Below, piece by piece: positions 44,621 to 52,480 of a DNA stretch of 64,000 bases. A program made the translations under genes and the position numbers. How positions within the stretch are numbered: the stretch's first letter is position 1; each line of letters opens with the position of its first letter. Origin of the DNA: Phytopseudomonas flavescens (lineage in GTDB: Bacteria; Pseudomonadota; Gammaproteobacteria; Pseudomonadales; Pseudomonadaceae); the NCBI RefSeq assembly GCF_900100535.1, contig NZ_FNDG01000003.1, forward strand, positions 248,001 through 312,000. Reading direction: 5' to 3'. The notes under the pieces are model-generated. The model saw only the letters and a program-made list of their open reading frames with translations, had not been told where the DNA came from and made no database searches.

Positions 44621-45988
44621 TCAGATCGGCAGCAAACCGGTCTCGACGCATGCGCTCGACTCATCGCGGTTGCCCGATTGCATGGCCAACAGACGCGCCA
44701 GCGTCGTATCGATTTCGATGAAGTCGGGGCGGGCACTGACCTGCGGCTGCTGGCAACGCATCACCAGCTCTTCCAGCAGCGCCGCGTAGAGCGCGGGCAC
44801 TTCGCTGCGGGTGAGCAACTCTTCGAGCAGGATGCCAAAGGCGCGCACCTCGATGCGCTGCACGGCCGCGTGTTGCCAGGGGGCCGCCGGGGGCTGGAAC
44901 GACGCGGCACCGAAGTCACCGAGCAGCACCTCGCCAGCGTCATCGAGCAGGATGTTGTGGCCGTAGAGGTCGCCGTGGGAAATGCCCTGCGCATGCAGGT
45001 GACGCAACGCCGAGGCGATGCCGCAGACCACTCGCAACGCCTGAGCGAAGGGCGCCCGCCAGGCTGACGGATAGGTGTCACGGCTGCAGCTTTCCAGGCT
45101 CGGCGGCCCGGCCAGGGTGCTGAACCGCGGATCGACGAGACCCAGTAGCAGCCCCTGCTCGCCTTCGGGTGCCGCAGCGAGGCGCCCGAGTACGTCGATC
45201 AGATTCGGGTGACGCCCGGCGGCGAGGCAGGCGCGCATTTCGCTGTCCGGGGTACCGTCGCTGGTCATCTGGCCCTTGAACAGTTTGAGCGCCACGGCCT
45301 CGCACGCGCCATCCGGCCGCTGCCAGCGGGCATGGTGAATGATGCCGGACGCGCCCTGACCCAGCACCTCACCCACCTGCAACTCCTGCCACGGCACCTC
45401 GGGTGCCAGGGACTCGAATGCCGCACTGCTGTCGAAAGGATTACCGGCGTAGGCCAGCCAGGCCAGGCGGGGCAGATCCAGCAGCGCATCCGGCAAGCCA
45501 GGCAGTCGATTGGCGGCGATGCGCAGCAGCTCCAGCTTCTCCAGGCGCGCCAGGCTGGCGGGCAATGCACTCAGGCGATTGCCGGCGAGCATCAGTTTCT
45601 GCAGTTCGACGCAGTCGCCGAGGGCTTCAGGCAGACTCTCCAGGCAGTTGTCGGTCAGGATCAGCCAGCGCAGGTGCGGAGGTAGGGCCTTCTCGGACAA
45701 CTCACGAATACGGTTGGACTTGAAGCCCACCATGCGCAACGACAGGCAGCGACCCACCGACTCCGGCACGTGCTCGAAGCGATTGTTGGAGCAGAACAAC
45801 ACCTGCAGACGATGCAGCCGGTGCAGGTCGTGGGGCAAATCGCTCAGCAGGTTGCCGCTTAGATTGAGCACTTCGAGGCTGTCGGCCAGCGTGTAGATTT
45901 CCTCGGGAAACCGCTCCAGCGCGGCGCACAGGTCGAGACGGGTGATGCCATGGAGCTGGCCGGCACGCAATTGATCGAGGGTATGCAT
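44621..45988 (-). CDS. Leucine-rich-repeat / protein kinase fusion
   Basis: 455 residues. Residues about 35-190 are LRRs of the bacterial type (SLEVLNLSGNLLSDLPHDL, RLQVLFCSNNRFEHVPESV, LQKLMLAGNRLSALPASL, LELLRIAANRLPGLPDAL). From about 205 on there is a Ser/Thr/Tyr-kinase-like domain: Gly loop LGQGASGIIHHARW, VALKLFKG lysine, catalytic loop ISHGDLYGHNILL (HGD in place of HRD) and metal motif LGDFGAAS. The ATP and metal residues appear intact, so it may be active. No signal or membrane segment, hence cytoplasmic. Target unknown; LRRs probably bind a protein partner. Confidence 0.88.
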   Translation of the reverse strand: MHTLDQLRAGQLHGITRLDLCAALERFPEEIYTLADSLEVLNLSGNLLSDLPHDLHRLHRLQVLFCSNNRFEHVPESVGRCLSLRMVGFKSNRIRELSEKALPPHLRWLILTDNCLESLPEALGDCVELQKLMLAGNRLSALPASLARLEKLELLRIAANRLPGLPDALLDLPRLAWLAYAGNPFDSSAAFESLAPEVPWQELQVGEVLGQGASGIIHHARWQRPDGACEAVALKLFKGQMTSDGTPDSEMRACLAAGRHPNLIDVLGRLAAAPEGEQGLLLGLVDPRFSTLAGPPSLESCSRDTYPSAWRAPFAQALRVVCGIASALRHLHAQGISHGDLYGHNILLDDAGEVLLGDFGAASFQPPAAPWQHAAVQRIEVRAFGILLEELLTRSEVPALYAALLEELVMRCQQPQVSARPDFIEIDTTLARLLAMQSGNRDESSACVETGLLPI

Positions 45989-46146
45989 GCTGGCGCAGGC
46001 TCGGGCAGGAAGGAGCCTGCCATTCTAAGCGATCATGGCCCTTGGCCACCCAGTGCCCAGAAGAAAAATTTCCCGTTTGCCGAACAGTTGCCGAAAGGCA
46101 CGCGTTGCGACAGGCCAGCGGCGGGGTCAGCGTCGTACCACGGGGC

Positions 46147-46308
46147 CTAGGCTCTGTCCGAAAAGTACCTGCGCTCGGTGATGCTTCGTTAAAAATCGGT
46201 TCGGAATGCTCATTTACAGCTCGTAAACTCGAATGCGAGCCCAGTCCGTTCCTCACCGATTTTTGCCTCGCCTGACCTTCGCTCGGAGACTTTTCAGACA
46301 GACCCTAG
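46147..46308. mobile_element. 162-bp MITE-like palindromic element
   Basis: Terminal inverted repeats of 20 bases, CTAGGCTCTGTCCGAAAAGT at the left and its near-complement ACTTTTCAGACAGACCCTAG at the right (18 of 20 match). The interior is also largely palindromic: AAAAATCGGTTCGGAA near the left, TTCCTCACCGATTTTT near the right. There is no coding capacity, so a non-autonomous IS-derived element. Its right end overlaps the 3' end of the VWA gene. The remaining 45989-46146 shows no gene. Confidence 0.75.
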
Positions 46309-46932
46309 CGAGTCGATGTGCCGGTACTCGGCGCCCAGCTCATCTGCCAGTTGCGCGGCGCGGCCCAGACGGATCGGCGCGCATTCGATATCCACCAGTG
46401 TCACCGGACAGGGGCTGGGCGGCAGGGCTGGCCATTCCCGCAAGCGCCCGTCGGTGACCACCAGCAGGCGTTGCTCCTCACCCGGCTTGAGACGCTGACG
46501 CCGCTGCAGCCAGCCATGGGCTTCCTGCAATGCCGGGATCAACGGGCTGCCACCACCGGCCCCGAGCTCCACCAGCCATTGCTGCAGAGCGCCGGACGCC
46601 TTCTGGCCCTGCCAGTGCCATTGCGGTCGTGCTCCCTGGGCGTCCAGCACGGCGATCCGCACGCGCTCCCGGTAGGCCCGCTCGAAGAGTTCGGCGAGCA
46701 GCCCCTTGGCCTTGCCCAGCGCACCGTGGCGCCGGGTCGAGGCCGAAGCGTCGACGACGATCAACCATAGCTGTGTCGGTGCGCTGCTTCGGGGCCGATG
46801 CTGCACATCCGCGCGACGCTTCGGCTTGCCTTGCAACAAGGTGGCGAGCCAGTCGATGGCGCCGCTCGTGCCACGCTGCCTGGCACCACGGCGGCCCTGT
46901 GCCTGTTTGCCGGGAGCCGGCTTCGCATCCAT
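46294..46932 (-). CDS. VWA-domain protein, chelatase D-like
   Basis: 212 residues: a basic N-terminal tail, then a von Willebrand A domain with the MIDAS motif (LWLIVVDASAS, DxSxS), a Thr/Asp region (LLVVTDGRLREW) and the GAGGGSPL loop. It resembles the C-terminal integrin-like domain of magnesium-chelatase D subunits. It lies 26 bases behind the ChlI-like ATPase gene. With CobN and without CobS/CobT in view, the pair probably forms the ATPase motor for cobalt insertion (inference). The last codons and stop (46294-46296) lie in a MITE-like element, so the natural C-terminus was probably altered. Confidence 0.82.
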   Translation of the reverse strand: MDAKPAPGKQAQGRRGARQRGTSGAIDWLATLLQGKPKRRADVQHRPRSSAPTQLWLIVVDASASTRRHGALGKAKGLLAELFERAYRERVRIAVLDAQGARPQWHWQGQKASGALQQWLVELGAGGGSPLIPALQEAHGWLQRRQRLKPGEEQRLLVVTDGRLREWPALPPSPCPVTLVDIECAPIRLGRAAQLADELGAEYRHIDSLGSV

Positions 46933-46958
46933 CCCCGCTCTGGCGCGCGGGGGGATGC

Positions 46959-47966
46959 TCAGGGCTTTTTTGCCCAGCGCGGCGGTTCACGGCGCTCGCC
47001 GGCGGTTTGCGCTTGCGGCGGCAACTCGCCCCACTGACCGTCGCCCGCGGCGGGCTGCTCGCTCGGCGCCTGGGCGAGAGGGCTGGCCGGCGGCTGAGCC
47101 TGCTGCCGGGGGGGCGTATGCCGACGGCGATGGCGCAGCACGAAGTCCTCGACCGCATCGATATCCACAGGCTCGATACCCGTCGCGCCACGCCAGGCCG
47201 TATGGGCACGGGCCGCGCGCAACCAGACCAGATCGGCACGCAACCCATCGACACCCGCCTCGAAACAGCGGCTGGTGATCGCCTCCAACGCCTGATCGTC
47301 GAGTGCAATGCGCGCCACCCGGGCACGCGCCTGCACGCAGCGCTGCGCCAGTGCCGCCTGTTGCTCGGCCCACTGCGCGATGAACGCCTGGGGATCGGCA
47401 TCGAAGGCCAGGCGGCGGCGGACGATGTCGGCCCGCGCCCCCGGTTGCGGCTGGCCGTCCAGCGCCAGGTTGAGGCCGAAGCGGTCGAGCAGTTGCGGGC
47501 GCAGCTCGCCCTCTTCGGCGTTCATGGTGCCGATCAGGATGAAGCGCGCACTGTGGCGATGAGAGATACCGTCACGCTCGACATGGTTGACGCCACTGGC
47601 CGCCGCATCGAGCAGCAGATCGACCAGATGATCGGGCAGCAGATTGACCTCATCCACATACAGCACCCCACCATCGGCCTTGCTCAGCAGGCCGGGTGAG
47701 AACTGCGCGCGGCTTTCACCAAGGGCAGCGTCCAGATCGAGCGTGCCGACGATGCGCTCCTCGCTGGCACCCAGCGGCAGGGTAACGAACACGCCGCTCT
47801 CCAGCAGCTCGGCCAGGCCACGGGCCAGGGTCGATTTGGCCATGCCCCGCGGGCCTTCGATCAGCACCCCGCCGATTGCCGGATCGACCGCCACCAGGCA
47901 CAGCGCCAACTTCAGCGAGTCGGCAGCGACCACGGCGGCAAGGGGGAAGTGGGCGTTATCGGTCAT
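46959..47966 (-). CDS. chlI: Magnesium-chelatase I-like AAA+ ATPase
   Basis: 335-residue AAA+ ATPase of the ChlI/BchI group: Walker A GPRGMAKST (a GxxxxAKS variant usual in this group), Walker B GGVLYVDEVNLLPDHLVDLLLDAAASG, sensor GTMNAEEGELRPQLLDRFGL. A proline- and glutamine-rich C-terminal tail follows. It lies upstream of the VWA gene in one operon. In Pseudomonas this gene accompanies cobN, and it is thought to replace CobS in aerobic cobaltochelatase; the corresponding P. aeruginosa gene is PA2942. Confidence 0.88.
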   Translation of the reverse strand: MTDNAHFPLAAVVAADSLKLALCLVAVDPAIGGVLIEGPRGMAKSTLARGLAELLESGVFVTLPLGASEERIVGTLDLDAALGESRAQFSPGLLSKADGGVLYVDEVNLLPDHLVDLLLDAAASGVNHVERDGISHRHSARFILIGTMNAEEGELRPQLLDRFGLNLALDGQPQPGARADIVRRRLAFDADPQAFIAQWAEQQAALAQRCVQARARVARIALDDQALEAITSRCFEAGVDGLRADLVWLRAARAHTAWRGATGIEPVDIDAVEDFVLRHRRRHTPPRQQAQPPASPLAQAPSEQPAAGDGQWGELPPQAQTAGERREPPRWAKKP

Positions 47967-48088
47967 GGCGCAATCCGGCTGAGCAAAGCCGCCATTGTAG
48001 CAGCGGGCGGTCGAATCCCACCCCGCTGTTCTGCTAATGTCGGCGGTTTCGCGATGCTGTCGCGTGCGATTTATCCAGGGAGACTCAG

Positions 48089-48667
48089 ATGCGCCTGTGC
48101 ATTTTCTGCGGTTCCAATGCGGGCACCAATCCCGTCTATATCGAGGCGGCTACCCGCCTCGGCCAAACGCTCGCCAAAGCCGGCATCGGCCTGGTGTATG
48201 GCGGCGCGTCCGTCGGCCTGATGGGCGCCGTGGCCAACGCGGCGCTCGAGGCCGGCGGCGAGGTGATCGGCGTGATTCCGCGTTCGCTGTGGGAAAAGGA
48301 AGTGGCCCATACCGGCCTCGATGACCTGCGAATCGTCGACTCCATGCACCAGCGCAAGGCGCTGATGGCCGAATTGTCCGATGGTTTCATCGCCCTGCCC
48401 GGCGGCGTGGGCACCTTGGAAGAACTGTTCGAGGTATGGACCTGGGCACAACTGGGCCACCACCGCAAACCCTGCGCACTGCTCAATATCAATGGCTACT
48501 ACGACCGCCTCGCCGCCTTTCTCGATCACATGGTCGACGAAGCCTTCGTCAAGGCACCGCACCGCGAGATGCTGATCGTCGAGCCGGGTATCGAGGCGCT
48601 GCTGACGGCGATCCATGGCTACGAGGCGCCCCAGGTGGGCAAGTGGATCGGCCGGCAGGAAACTTGA
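48089..48667 (+). CDS. LOG family nucleoside 5'-monophosphate phosphoribohydrolase
   Basis: 192-residue LOG/TIGR00730 protein with [13 protein letters not shown] at the start, the conserved [38 protein letters not shown] and [20 protein letters not shown]. It is predicted to split the N-glycosidic bond of (cytokinin) nucleoside monophosphates, releasing ribose 5-phosphate. GGGAGA lies ahead of the ATG. Divergent from the ChlI gene. A GTAGGGTGGA-family palindrome follows the stop. Confidence 0.92.
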   Translation: MRLCIFCGSNAGTNPVYIEAATRLGQTLAKAGIGLVYGGASVGLMGAVANAALEAGGEVIGVIPRSLWEKEVAHTGLDDLRIVDSMHQRKALMAELSDGFIALPGGVGTLEELFEVWTWAQLGHHRKPCALLNINGYYDRLAAFLDHMVDEAFVKAPHREMLIVEPGIEALLTAIHGYEAPQVGKWIGRQET

Positions 48668-48675
48668 GACAGTGT

Positions 48676-48761
48676 GTCGGGTGGACAACGCTTTTCTTGT
48701 CCACCGAGGGGCCTGAGGGTGAGCGGATGAAGCGTCGGCTAAGCGCCCCGCCCCACCCTAC
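48676..48761. repeat. GTAGGGTGGA-family palindromic repeat, copy A
   Basis: Starts GTCGGGTGGACAACGCTTTT and ends CCACCCTAC. An internal GTCCACC forms a first small hairpin with GGTGGAC. It belongs to the same family as the copies at 52240-52329, 52361-52436 and 59561-59678. It sits just after the LOG stop codon. Confidence 0.7.
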
Positions 48762-48842
48762 GAGGCCGATATGCTGTGTTGGCTGCGCTTGCAATCGACC
48801 CCCGCGATGAATTAACGTCGAGCCCATTCAACGGAGCCTTGC

Positions 48843-48974
48843 ATGTCCACATCCCTGATCCTGAACGCTACCCGCCTCGATGCAGCCTGCATCGCGATCG
48901 CGCGTGCCCAGGCATCCGTGGTCGCGGCGGCTGCGTATTTTTATGGGTATTGGTTTAGCCACAGGCGCGCCTGA
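48843..48974 (+). CDS. Aromatic-rich leader peptide 1 upstream of DAHP synthase
   Basis: A 43-codon ORF, ATG with GGAG (48832-48835) 7 bases ahead. After an alanine-rich stretch it reads Tyr-Phe-Tyr-Gly-Tyr-Trp-Phe (codons 48936-48956), then Ser-His-Arg-Arg-Ala and stop. Six of seven codons at 32-38 are aromatic, the pattern of an attenuation leader that senses charged tRNA-Tyr, -Phe and -Trp. The stop is 48 bases before a perfect intrinsic terminator. Mutually exclusive small hairpins follow (48967-48973 with 48982-48988; 48984-48991 with 49000-49008). It is too short for routine gene calling. Confidence 0.72.
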   Translation: MSTSLILNATRLDAACIAIARAQASVVAAAAYFYGYWFSHRRA

Positions 48975-49022
48975 TACCCCACAGGCGCCCTAGCAACTCA
49001 GGGTCGCCACCAGACAGTTTCT

Positions 49023-49065
49023 CGAAACCCCCGGTCGGCCTCCCGACCGGGGGTTTCGTTTTTTT
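49023..49065 (+). terminator. Intrinsic terminator (attenuator) between the two leader ORFs
   Basis: A 16-bp perfect stem (49023-49038 / 49043-49058) with a CCTC loop followed by seven T residues (49059-49065), a textbook Rho-independent terminator. It lies after leader ORF 1 and upstream of leader ORF 2 and the DAHP synthase gene. If active, it would end most transcripts before the enzyme gene unless ribosome stalling changes the upstream folding. Confidence 0.85.
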
Positions 49066-49096
49066 GGCACATCGATTGTTCACAGAGGATTTCACC

Positions 49097-49201
49097 ATGA
49101 CCGCCTACGCCACCTACCAAAACGATTACCGCTACAGCTGGCGATTTACCGGCAGCCGCGCTGCTCATCCACTCAATCGAACATCCCATCGAGCCCGATA
49201 G
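49097..49201 (+). CDS. Aromatic-rich leader peptide 2 upstream of DAHP synthase
   Basis: A 34-codon ORF with GAGGA (49084-49088) 8 bases before the ATG. Its start reads MTAYATYQNDYRYSWRF, with Tyr at 4, 7, 11 and 13, Trp at 15 and Phe at 17. The TAG at 49199-49201 is 43 bases from the DAHP synthase start. A 6-bp GC hairpin (49210-49215 / 49222-49227) with no T tract lies directly ahead of the enzyme's Shine-Dalgarno GAGGAAA. It may act on translation rather than transcription. Function is inferred from codon content and position. Confidence 0.6.
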   Translation: MTAYATYQNDYRYSWRFTGSRAAHPLNRTSHRAR

Positions 49202-49244
49202 TGCGCCGCGCGCGGTAACGTCCGCGCCGGCCGAGGAAACCACC

Positions 49245-50333
49245 ATGTCCGTAGCCGTCAAGTCCCGCTGCACCGCCCAATCCGCCGATCTGCATCGGGT
49301 CGACACCAAGACCCGCCGCCAGACCTCGCCCTTGCCCAGCGCCACCCAGTTGCGCGAAGCGCTGCCCCTCTGCGCCGCCCGCGCGCGCCAGGTGCAGCAA
49401 CAGCGCCACTCGATCCGCGCCATTCTCGATGGCCACGACCCGCGTCTGCTGGTGGTGGTCGGCCCCTGCTCCCTGCACGACGACGCCGCCGTACTCGAAT
49501 ACGCCGAGCGCCTGGCCGCCCTCAGCCAGCGAGTGGGTGATCGCCTGCTGCTGGTGATGCGCGCCTACGTCGAAAAGCCGCGTACCACGGTGGGATGGAA
49601 GGGCCTGGTCTACGATCCGGCGCTGGATGGCAGCGGCGACATGGCCGAAGGCTTGCGCCGTTCGCGGCAGCTGATGCTGCGCCTGCTGGAGCTTGGCCTG
49701 CCACTGGCCAGCGAGATTCTGCAGCCGCTGGTGGCTGGGTACTTCGACGACCTGCTCGGCTGGGCGGCGATTGGCGCACGCACCAGCGAATCCCAGGTGC
49801 ACCGCGAGCTGGTCAGCGGTCTGGAGATGCCGGTGGGCTTCAAGAACGGCACCGACGGCAGCCTCGGCATCGCCTGCGACGCCATGCGCTCGGCGGCCCA
49901 TGCGCACCAGCACTTCGGCGTCGATGGCCACGGCCGCCCGGCACTGGTGCAGACCCAGGGCAACCCGGACACCCACCTGGTGCTGCGCGGCGGCCACGGC
50001 GCGCCGAACTACGACGCTGCCAGCGTCGCCACTGCCCGCGCCGAGCTGGAGCGCCAGGGCATCGCGCCGCGAATCATGGTTGACTGCAGCCACGCCAACA
50101 GCGGCAAGAACCCGCTGCGCCAGCCCGAGGTGCTGCGCAGCGTGCTCGACCAGCGCCTCGCCGGCGACGGCGCCCTGCGTGCGGTGATGATCGAAAGCCA
50201 CCTGTTCGACGGCGCTCAGAGCCTGGGCGGCGAGCTGCGCCACGGCGTGTCGATCACCGACGGCTGCCTCGGCTGGACCGCTACCGAACGCATGCTGATC
50301 GACGCCGCCGTGCGCATGCGCCACCTGGTCTGA
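49245..50333 (+). CDS. aroF: Class I 3-deoxy-7-phosphoheptulonate (DAHP) synthase
   Basis: 362-residue type I-alpha DAHP synthase (AroF/G/H group), the first shikimate-pathway enzyme, joining PEP and erythrose 4-phosphate. Motifs: VVVGPCSLHDDAAVLEYAERL, MRAYVEKPRTTVGWKGLVYDP, ASEILQPLVAGYFDD, ARTSESQVHRELVSGLEMPVGFKNGTDG, PRIMVDCSHANSGK (metal Cys/His) and VMIESHLFDGAQ. GAGGAAAC lies ahead of the ATG. The product feeds Tyr, Phe and Trp synthesis, which fits the two aromatic-rich ORFs in front of it. Which allosteric class (Tyr, Phe or Trp sensitive) is not clear, so the symbol is provisional. The P. aeruginosa counterpart beside cobN is PA2943. Confidence 0.92.
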   Translation: MSVAVKSRCTAQSADLHRVDTKTRRQTSPLPSATQLREALPLCAARARQVQQQRHSIRAILDGHDPRLLVVVGPCSLHDDAAVLEYAERLAALSQRVGDRLLLVMRAYVEKPRTTVGWKGLVYDPALDGSGDMAEGLRRSRQLMLRLLELGLPLASEILQPLVAGYFDDLLGWAAIGARTSESQVHRELVSGLEMPVGFKNGTDGSLGIACDAMRSAAHAHQHFGVDGHGRPALVQTQGNPDTHLVLRGGHGAPNYDAASVATARAELERQGIAPRIMVDCSHANSGKNPLRQPEVLRSVLDQRLAGDGALRAVMIESHLFDGAQSLGGELRHGVSITDGCLGWTATERMLIDAAVRMRHLV

Positions 50334-50337
50334 CCCC

Positions 50338-50410
50338 GTAGCCTGGCATTGAGCGCAGCGATACCCAGGACACCCTTCCCCGGGTATCGCTGCGCTCAAC
50401 CTCGGGCTAC
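50338..50410. repeat. Palindromic repeat between DAHP synthase and ABC-F genes
   Basis: An 18-bp perfect stem TTGAGCGCAGCGATACCC (50349-50366) with its complement at 50382-50399 and a 15-base loop, bounded by an outer GTAGCC/GGCTAC pair. A REP-type element in the gap between convergent genes, probably also a terminator. Its right arm contains the stop codon of the ABC-F gene. Confidence 0.75.
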
Positions 50411-52020
50411 GAAAGCCGATGGTACTGCCAGCCCTGCGTCGTCCACTGCAGGCGGTCGGTGATCGCCACTGCCTCGATGAACGCAGCGTCATGGGACACC
50501 AGAATCAGCGCACCACGGTATTCCCGCAGCATGGCTTCGACGGCCAGCAGCGAGTCGAGATCGATATGGTTGTCGGGCTCGTCGAGCAGCAGCAGGGGCG
50601 CTGCCGGTTCGCTATCGATCACCCCGGCAAGCGCCAGTTTGAGGCGTTCACCGCCGCTCAGCCGTGCGCTGGGCTGCAGTGCCCGATGGGCATCCAGCCC
50701 CAGGTGCATCAGGCGGGTGCGGGCAATCGCTTCGGGCAATGCGGGGTTGCAGCGACGCAGGTGATCGAGCGCGCTTTGCGCCGCCTGCAGGCAGCACAGC
50801 TGCTGATCCAGGTAGGCCAGAGGCACCTCGACCCGACACTCGCCGGCAACGGCTGAAAGCCGCCCCGCGAGCATCGCCAGCAAGCTCGACTTGCCACAAC
50901 CGTTGGGCCCGGTGATGGCGAGCCGGCGCGGGCCGAACAGCTCGATATCCGGCAGGACGGCGCCCGAGAACGGCGCCTGCACGCCACGCAGACTCAGCAC
51001 CCGCTTGCCCTCGGGCAGGCTGGCAACGCTGCCATGCAGCTCGATCTTCAGGTTCTCGTCGACCCGCGCTGCGGCTTCGCGCACCGCGCCTTCGAGTCCG
51101 CTACGGGCCTCTAGCAGGCGCTGCTGCAGCCGCCCGGCGCTGGCCTCGCTGCGGCTCTTCTGGCGATCCAGGAGGATCTGCGCCTGGTTGCTGTCCCGTG
51201 CGCCACGCGCTCCGCTGGCGGTGCGCCGCTGCTGACGTTGCTGCTGCGCCTGCAGTTCCCGTTCACCCCGTTTGCGCTCGGTACGGGCGTGCTCCAGCGT
51301 ATGCTGGGCGGCCTGACGCTCACGCAACAGGCAGTCTCGGTACACGCTGTAATTGCCGCCGTAGGCACGCAGCCCGCCTGGCGATAGCTCGACGATGCGC
51401 TGCATGCGGTCGAGCAACTCGCGATCATGGCTGATCACCAGCAAGCCACCCGGCCACTGTTGCAAGCGTCGATAGAGCCGCTGGCGGCTGAGGCCATCGA
51501 GGTGATTGCTGGGCTCATCGAGAATCAACAGATCGGCACCGCTGAGAAACATACCGAGCAGCGCCACCCGCGTGCGCTCACCGCCGCTGAGCCGGTTGGC
51601 CGGAGTTTGCAGCGAGAGGTGGCCAAGGCCCTCCTCATGCAATGCGCTACACAGGCGCTCGGCGGTATCCCAGCGGCCTTCGAGCAGCTCGATATCGTCT
51701 TCGCCCATGCGCCCGTCAGTCACCCGACACAGTGCATCGTAAGGCGCAGCGAAACCCGTCAGGTCGACCAGCCGAGCACCCTCGGCCAGCTCGATGTCCT
51801 GAGGCAGGTAGGCAACCTGGGCCTGCCGCAAAATACGCCCGGCGGTCGGCTGCAACAGCCCCGCGAGCAGGCGGCCGAGTACGCTCTTGCCGGTGCCATT
51901 GCGCCCCACCAGGCCGGTATGGCGGGCATCGAAGGTTTCGCTCAGCTCATCGAACAGCGGCTGACCGTTGGAAAAATCAAAGGACACGCGCTCGAGCGCG
52001 ATAACAGGCGAGTTCGTCAT
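50407..52020 (-). CDS. ABC-F family ATPase
   Basis: 537-residue protein with two ABC domains and no membrane segment. First domain: GRNGTGKS, LSGGERTRVALLGMFL, LLILDEPSNHLD. Second domain: GPNGCGKS, LSGGERLKLALAGV, LLLLDEPDNHIDLD. The linker between them is a charged helical segment (about 235-325, ERKRGERELQAQQQRQQRR) typical of the P-site interaction motif of ABC-F proteins. Such proteins bind the ribosomal E site and relieve stalling or antibiotic block; the specific role here is unknown. Monocistronic, upstream gap filled with repeats. Confidence 0.88.
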   Translation of the reverse strand: MTNSPVIALERVSFDFSNGQPLFDELSETFDARHTGLVGRNGTGKSVLGRLLAGLLQPTAGRILRQAQVAYLPQDIELAEGARLVDLTGFAAPYDALCRVTDGRMGEDDIELLEGRWDTAERLCSALHEEGLGHLSLQTPANRLSGGERTRVALLGMFLSGADLLILDEPSNHLDGLSRQRLYRRLQQWPGGLLVISHDRELLDRMQRIVELSPGGLRAYGGNYSVYRDCLLRERQAAQHTLEHARTERKRGERELQAQQQRQQRRTASGARGARDSNQAQILLDRQKSRSEASAGRLQQRLLEARSGLEGAVREAAARVDENLKIELHGSVASLPEGKRVLSLRGVQAPFSGAVLPDIELFGPRRLAITGPNGCGKSSLLAMLAGRLSAVAGECRVEVPLAYLDQQLCCLQAAQSALDHLRRCNPALPEAIARTRLMHLGLDAHRALQPSARLSGGERLKLALAGVIDSEPAAPLLLLDEPDNHIDLDSLLAVEAMLREYRGALILVSHDAAFIEAVAITDRLQWTTQGWQYHRLS

Positions 52021-52202
52021 GGATGACTCCAGGCAATGCCGTGAAAACCCGAGGCACGAGGCCGCGGCGGACGATCACAGGTCGTGCGGACACGACGGCA
52101 TTACTGGCGCATTGGACGAAACTCCTGGAGGGGAATGAGCGGGTAGGCTAAACCCAAGTTCTGGCCAGGGCAACCGAGGAGACTCGTAAAACCCCAAAAG
52201 CG

Positions 52203-52436
52203 CTGAAGGTAGCTTCAAGGCAGAAGCGCCGTTCCCTGCGTAGGGTAGACAACGCTCTTTTTGTCCACCATTGCGATCGTAAAGCGGTGGACGGATCGGG
52301 CCGCGTAGGTGAAGCGTCGTCCACCCTACAACTGAAGGCAGCTTCAAGGCGATAGCAGCCGTAGGGTGGATGACGCTCTTTTCATCCACCATCGCGATCG
52401 CAGAGCGGTGGACGGATGAGGCGTCGTCCACCCTAC
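52203..52436. repeat. Imperfect tandem duplication carrying two GTAGGGTGGA-family repeats
   Basis: Two units about 121-129 bases apart. Each has a CTGAAGGYAGCTTCAAGGC block (52203, 52332) followed by a GTAGGGTRGA...CCACCCTAC palindrome (copy B 52240-52329, copy C 52361-52436). Both palindromes contain an ACGCTCTTTT start, an internal GTCCACC/ATCCACC and a CGATCG centre. They fill most of the 460-base gap between cobN and the ABC-F gene, which shows no other feature. Confidence 0.8.
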
Positions 52437-52480
52437 GAATGTCCGCTAACGCCACTTTTCGGCCAACGTGCCAACAAACC

